Below are positions 59,856 through 64,000 of a stretch of 64,000 nucleotides of DNA, piece by piece. The notes beneath the pieces were generated by a model. The model saw nothing but the letters and a program-made list of their open reading frames with translations. It was not told the DNA's origin and ran no database searches. A program made the position numbers and the translations under genes. Origin of the DNA: Argentina anserina (Eukaryota > Streptophyta > Magnoliopsida > Rosales > Rosaceae). How positions within the stretch are numbered: the stretch's first letter is position 1; the number at the start of each line of letters is the position of its first letter. Location: the NCBI RefSeq assembly GCF_933775445.1, contig NC_065874.1:30388501-30452500 (forward strand). The letters run 5' to 3'.

Positions 59856-62800
59856 ATGGAAACCCTAGCCGTCAGCTCCCGTCAGCTGACGTCAGCTCTC
59901 GCATTTCCGTCCACCGTCGCCGTTAATTTCAACGGCCGAGTATCCAGCTCTCTACCTCTGCTTCGATCCACCGCGCGTGTCCGTACTCTCAGATGCTCCG
60001 TCCTCTCTTCTCCCTCATTAGGTACAATGCTCTCTCCAATTTCTCCACTCACGTTTTGATTCACACTAGAAATGCACGTTTCGCTACCGAAAATTGTTAT
60101 TGAAATATTAAGCATAGTTCAGAATTGAGAATTGTAAGAAAAAATGTATGGAGTTCTTGTGTGATATTTGGTTATAGCTTTGTTAAAGTTGACATATATG
60201 TTTGTCACGATAGTAATGTGAGGTTTTTCTTTGGAATGGTGCTCCAGCTGAGCAATCAGAGAAGTTTTTTGAGGCTTCGAAGAATGGGAATTTGATTCCT
60301 CTATACCGGAGTGTGTTCTCCGATCACTTAACTCCGGTGCTTGCTTACCGGTGTCTGGTTAAGGAGGATGATAGAGACGCGCCGAGTTTTCTTTTTGAGT
60401 CTGTTGAGCCGGGTTCCAAGGACTCTAATGTTGTAAGATTCTCCAGTCTTTTGCACATTTGTGTTTTTTTTTCCGAAGTGGCCTGGCTCTCAGCTTAAAG
60501 AGTTACCTGGATCATGTGTTTAAAAACCTGTGAATATTTGTTAGGGGAGGTACAGTGTTATTGGAGCACAACCGTCTATTGAGATTGTAGCGAAAGAGAA
60601 CATGGTTACGATTATGGACCATAGAGAAGGGCGTAGGACTGAGGAGATTGTGGAGGATCCAATGACTGTTCCTCAGAAAATCACAGAGGGATGGATACCG
60701 CAACGTCTTGATGAGCTGCCAGAAGCATTTTGCGGTAAGAGAAGTGTACAGATAACAAAGTTTGATTTTACTCGTTGTACTCATGCCCCCATCATAACTA
60801 CTGCTTTTAAACATGGTGATGAATATCTTAGAAGAACACATATTGTTGCTTGCCCGTTTCCTCTAAGTTTGAGTCTAGGTTCGAAAATACGCAGATAAAA
60901 GTTCTGCTTAGTCTTTTTTCTTTTGTCTAGTTTTAAATAGTATTTGATGTCGTGAATTCTTACAGAAGTCAATTATTTCCGTTGTTTAGTTCAATTATAA
61001 AACAAAGTGGCTTTTGAAATGACTATTGTGTTAAACTCTTTGATCAGGTGGATGGGTGGGCTACTTCTCTTACGATACAGTGCGTTATGTGGAGAAGAAA
61101 AAGCTGTCATTCAGTGGTGCACCGCCAGATGATAGAAATCTTCCTGATCTTCATCTTGGCTTGTATGATAATGTGATAGTATTTGATCATGTTGAAAAGG
61201 TACTTTGATCTATAACTATTATTATTTTTCCTTCAAACACAAGTTTTCACTCTGTTTATAGTTATACTTTTTTTGTTTCTCGTCATGAAAAATAAATTGC
61301 TACATTAGTGGTACTAGCTGCCTTGTTTTCTGTGTACCTGGGTTTTTCATGCTAAAGTTCAATACCTTCTTCCAATCAACTCACTGAAACATAGTGAAAT
61401 GAAGACTGAATAATTTGATAACCATACCTGAATTTAAAATTTTAAATGCATTCAGTAACTTATGTGCCCATTAAAATGAGCTTTTTTTTCCGTTACTCTT
61501 ATCCGTATATTCTTTGTATTTTAAGATCCTTTTTATTTATTCTTTTCCGTTGAAAAAGAAGAAGTATAAACTCCATGTTGAAACCAATTTTTTGATTCCA
61601 TTCTTTGATTGTATTTGGATTTGAATATATTGGCTGCTATCTTCTGTGAGTGTAACCATTTTATTTGTTAACCTTGTGACTATAGAAAGCACATGTAATT
61701 CACTGGGTGCAATTAGATCAGTATTCTTCTGTTGAGGATGCCTTCAATGATGGGATAAATAGATTGGAAACACTGCTATCTAGAGTGCATGACATTGTCA
61801 GGCGAGTAATCAAATTCTTCCTGTTTCTTTCTATTTTTGGGTGTTTCTGCTTCTGTTTTACAATTTATTCGAGCCAGCCTCTCCGTATAAAGGACAACTA
61901 TGTAGCATAAAATAAATTAATAAAAAATAGACTTAAAAAAGTATGTCACTATGGTGGCCTGGATGGCTGGACAGCATTAGAGTTATGCCACAGCATGTGT
62001 TTAAAGGTCATAATTGAGGACATGACAGCATTTTGTGGTTGACATGTCATCAGAAAATAAAGAAGTTTGGATCATAAAAGTTTGGAGGTACTTTTTAATA
62101 ATAAAGGGTAAATTAATCTATTTTTATTAAACCACTTTTCTAAACCCAGTTTTGGCCCTTGCCTTATTAAAATATTTCAACTGTAAAACCATATGTAAAC
62201 ATGGGGAAAACAATTAATTGCTTAAAAATAAAAAGAATTAAATAAAAGGAAAAGCCCAAACTGCCTTGAGAGACTACGTTCACCAAGTAATTTGTTTTAG
62301 CTTGTTTTAAGGTTGCATAATTTTTAATTGTCCTTTTCGGCTCAAGGCTGCCTGAGGGCTGGGGGAAAGATTACCATTTTATGCATTTCATTACATGTTT
62401 GTTTGATTGTTTCTATCTTGAGGTAGATTTAAAAATTCAATTTCAGCCCGAGGCTGCCTGCAGGTTCAATAGAGTTACACACTCGTCTCTTTGGTGCTAA
62501 ATTGGAGAACTCAAGCATGACAAATGAGGAATATGAGCAAGCAGTTTTGAAGTCTAAAGAACACATCTTAGCTGGGGATATATTTCAGATAGTATTAAGT
62601 CAGCGTTTTGAAAGGCGGACATTTGCAGACCCGTTTGAAATTTACCGAGCATTAAGAATAGTTAATCCAAGTCCGTACATGACTTATTTACAGGTTTGCC
62701 TTTTTTTTTTGGTTTAATTAAACCACTATTTGCAGAATTCTTGTTTACTGTGTAATTCTAAGGTTATTTGAATACTACCCGTGATCAGGCTAGAGGCTGT

Positions 62801-63865
62801 ATTTTGGTTGCTTCAAGTCCAGAAATTCTTACACGTGTTAAGGATGTAAGTCATTGAAATACTTAAACCTATGTCATCTGAATTTTGGTCTTTTAACTTA
62901 TTATGCGAGCTGTTACTAGGTGGGTTTTTATGGTGTAGTCATATTGTCATGTTTCTTTTCCTTCTGTTTTCTTGTATTCTGTTCTCAGTCTCATTATCTT
63001 TGGTTGTTTTCTTGGTTTATAGAGAACAATCACCAATCGACCACTTGCTGGTACTGTTAGAAGAGGAAAAACTCCCGAAGATGATAAAAGTATGGAAAAT
63101 CAGCTTTTGAATGATGAAAAGCAATGCGCGGAGCACATTATGCTTGTAGATTTGGGGAGGAATGATGTTGGGAAGGTTACCACTCTTCTCTTTTGCCTAA
63201 TTTATTCTCCAGACTGTAAAATTGGCGTGTTGGTTTCAGTTTCATAGAAATTCTATATCAGACAACATCTATTGCGTTGTTGTAGTGTATCCTTTTTTAT
63301 ATGGCATAATTGATTCTAGCTTACAATTGCATTTGCTCTAGAGCTCCTGTTAAGCATGCTGTTGATTTTGTTTCTCTGTTTTTGGTTCTTGAAGCTGATA
63401 AAGTAACAAAAACAAACCCACGTCCTTTTTGTATCCCCTTTCCATGGATATAAAACAACAGACTGACTTTATAATAAGATTTGATAGGAGTACGGTAATT
63501 GCCAACTTTTTTTGCCCAATTATATTAGGTTTCAATTTTCTGATTCAGAATGTAATTATCTTGCATCAAATCGGAGATTGATCATTTGGTGGAGTTCTTT
63601 GTTGACTTTAGGCCAACCATAGTAAGAAAGAGACGCACCATAGATTGAGTGCCTTTCGATTTGCATATAATTCATTTCTCAGTCTGATGTATCTTTTCAA
63701 ATATATATATATATTTTTTTTTTGAATTTTGCTACTCTATCGAGTATTTTGTAGCCATTATCATATGCTTAATACTTCTTGTAGGTCTCGAAACCTGGTT
63801 CTGTAAAGGTTGAGAAGCTCATGAACATTGAGCGTTATTCCCATGTGATGCACATAAGTTCTACT
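59856..63865 (+). CDS. ASA: Anthranilate synthase alpha subunit, plastid (3' end beyond window)
   Basis: Nine exons visible: 59856-60021, 60248-60432, 60545-60734, 61048-61199, 61686-61801, 62447-62693, 62789-62845, 63023-63175, 63785-63865. The gene continues past the right edge after a GT donor at 63866. Residues 1 to about 55 are Ser/Arg-rich, a plastid transit peptide. Then come FLFESVEPG (103-111; tryptophan-feedback region), [69 protein letters not shown] and SHVMHISST, all marks of the chorismate-binding fold. From the family, the enzyme makes anthranilate from chorismate and glutamine with a beta subunit, the first committed step of tryptophan synthesis. Exon 5 ends CAG before GCGAGT, so a GC donor is needed. 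ASA1 or ASA2 cannot be told by eye. Confidence 0.92.
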
Positions 63866-64000
63866 GTAAGTAGTCTTCCTTTGTTACACACATAATTATC
63901 AACAGTAGCCTTTATTCTATTTAAAATAATTGACTGACTTTATGCGGTAGTTTTGCTCAAGTTATCCTTGGAGATATCAAAAATGTACTCCTAGTGTATT

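Noticed and set aside
1..64000. CRISPR arrays, operons, ribosome binding sites
   Set aside because: The window is plant nuclear DNA with spliced genes; none of these bacterial features is present.

Overview
The window is nuclear DNA from a flowering plant, most likely a eudicot. Genes are split by GT-AG introns in AT-rich DNA and separated by long, repeat-filled intergenic stretches. Plant-only families are present: a CYP86A P450, a plastid PHT4 transporter, a MYB98-class R2R3-MYB and a plastid anthranilate synthase. Repeats include hAT, Harbinger and Mutator-like MITEs, a LINE remnant, Ty1/copia and a solo LTR. A rosid is my guess; I cannot name the species.

Layout: 1.07-2.91 kb (+) a CYP86A1-type fatty-acid omega-hydroxylase whose single intron holds a tRNA-Phe(GAA) gene on the opposite strand. 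6.97-10.13 kb (-) a ten-exon plastid phosphate transporter (PHT4;1/ANTR1). 10.1-16 kb gene-poor, with a 5'-truncated LINE copy. 16.10-17.20 kb (+) an intronless single-C2H2 protein with a signal-peptide-like start. 19.42-21.91 kb (+) a GONST1/2 GDP-sugar transporter. 24.03-26.17 kb (+) a MYB98/64/119-class MYB. 27.0-27.7 kb a long-TIR MITE. 29.1-29.3 kb a small hAT MITE. 30.16-32.29 kb (-) a TPR protein. 32.3-42.7 kb gene-free, with two MITEs, a perfect 25-bp inverted repeat and an exact 261-bp tandem duplication. 42.7-52.9 kb a nested transposon cluster: a DUF4283/zinc-knuckle-like relic broken by a Harbinger element, a hAT element and a decayed copia element, which itself carries a 1.77-kb solo LTR. 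55.29-59.30 kb (+) the replication-licensing gene CDC6 with E2F-type promoter sites. 59.86 kb to the right edge (+) anthranilate synthase alpha, cut off by the window.

The genes from PHT4;1 rightwards match, in order, what I recall of Arabidopsis At2g29650-At2g29690 (PHT4;1, C2H2, TPR, CDC6, ASA2) and its duplicate near At1g07270-At1g07290 (CDC6b, TPR, GONST2). The window seems to keep the fuller pre-duplication set, with the MYB gene extra and the TPR-CDC6 interval swollen to about 23 kb by repeats. The genes do not form one pathway; the link is shared ancestry of position. Exon joins were placed by reading frame, splice sites and family similarity, without transcript data.
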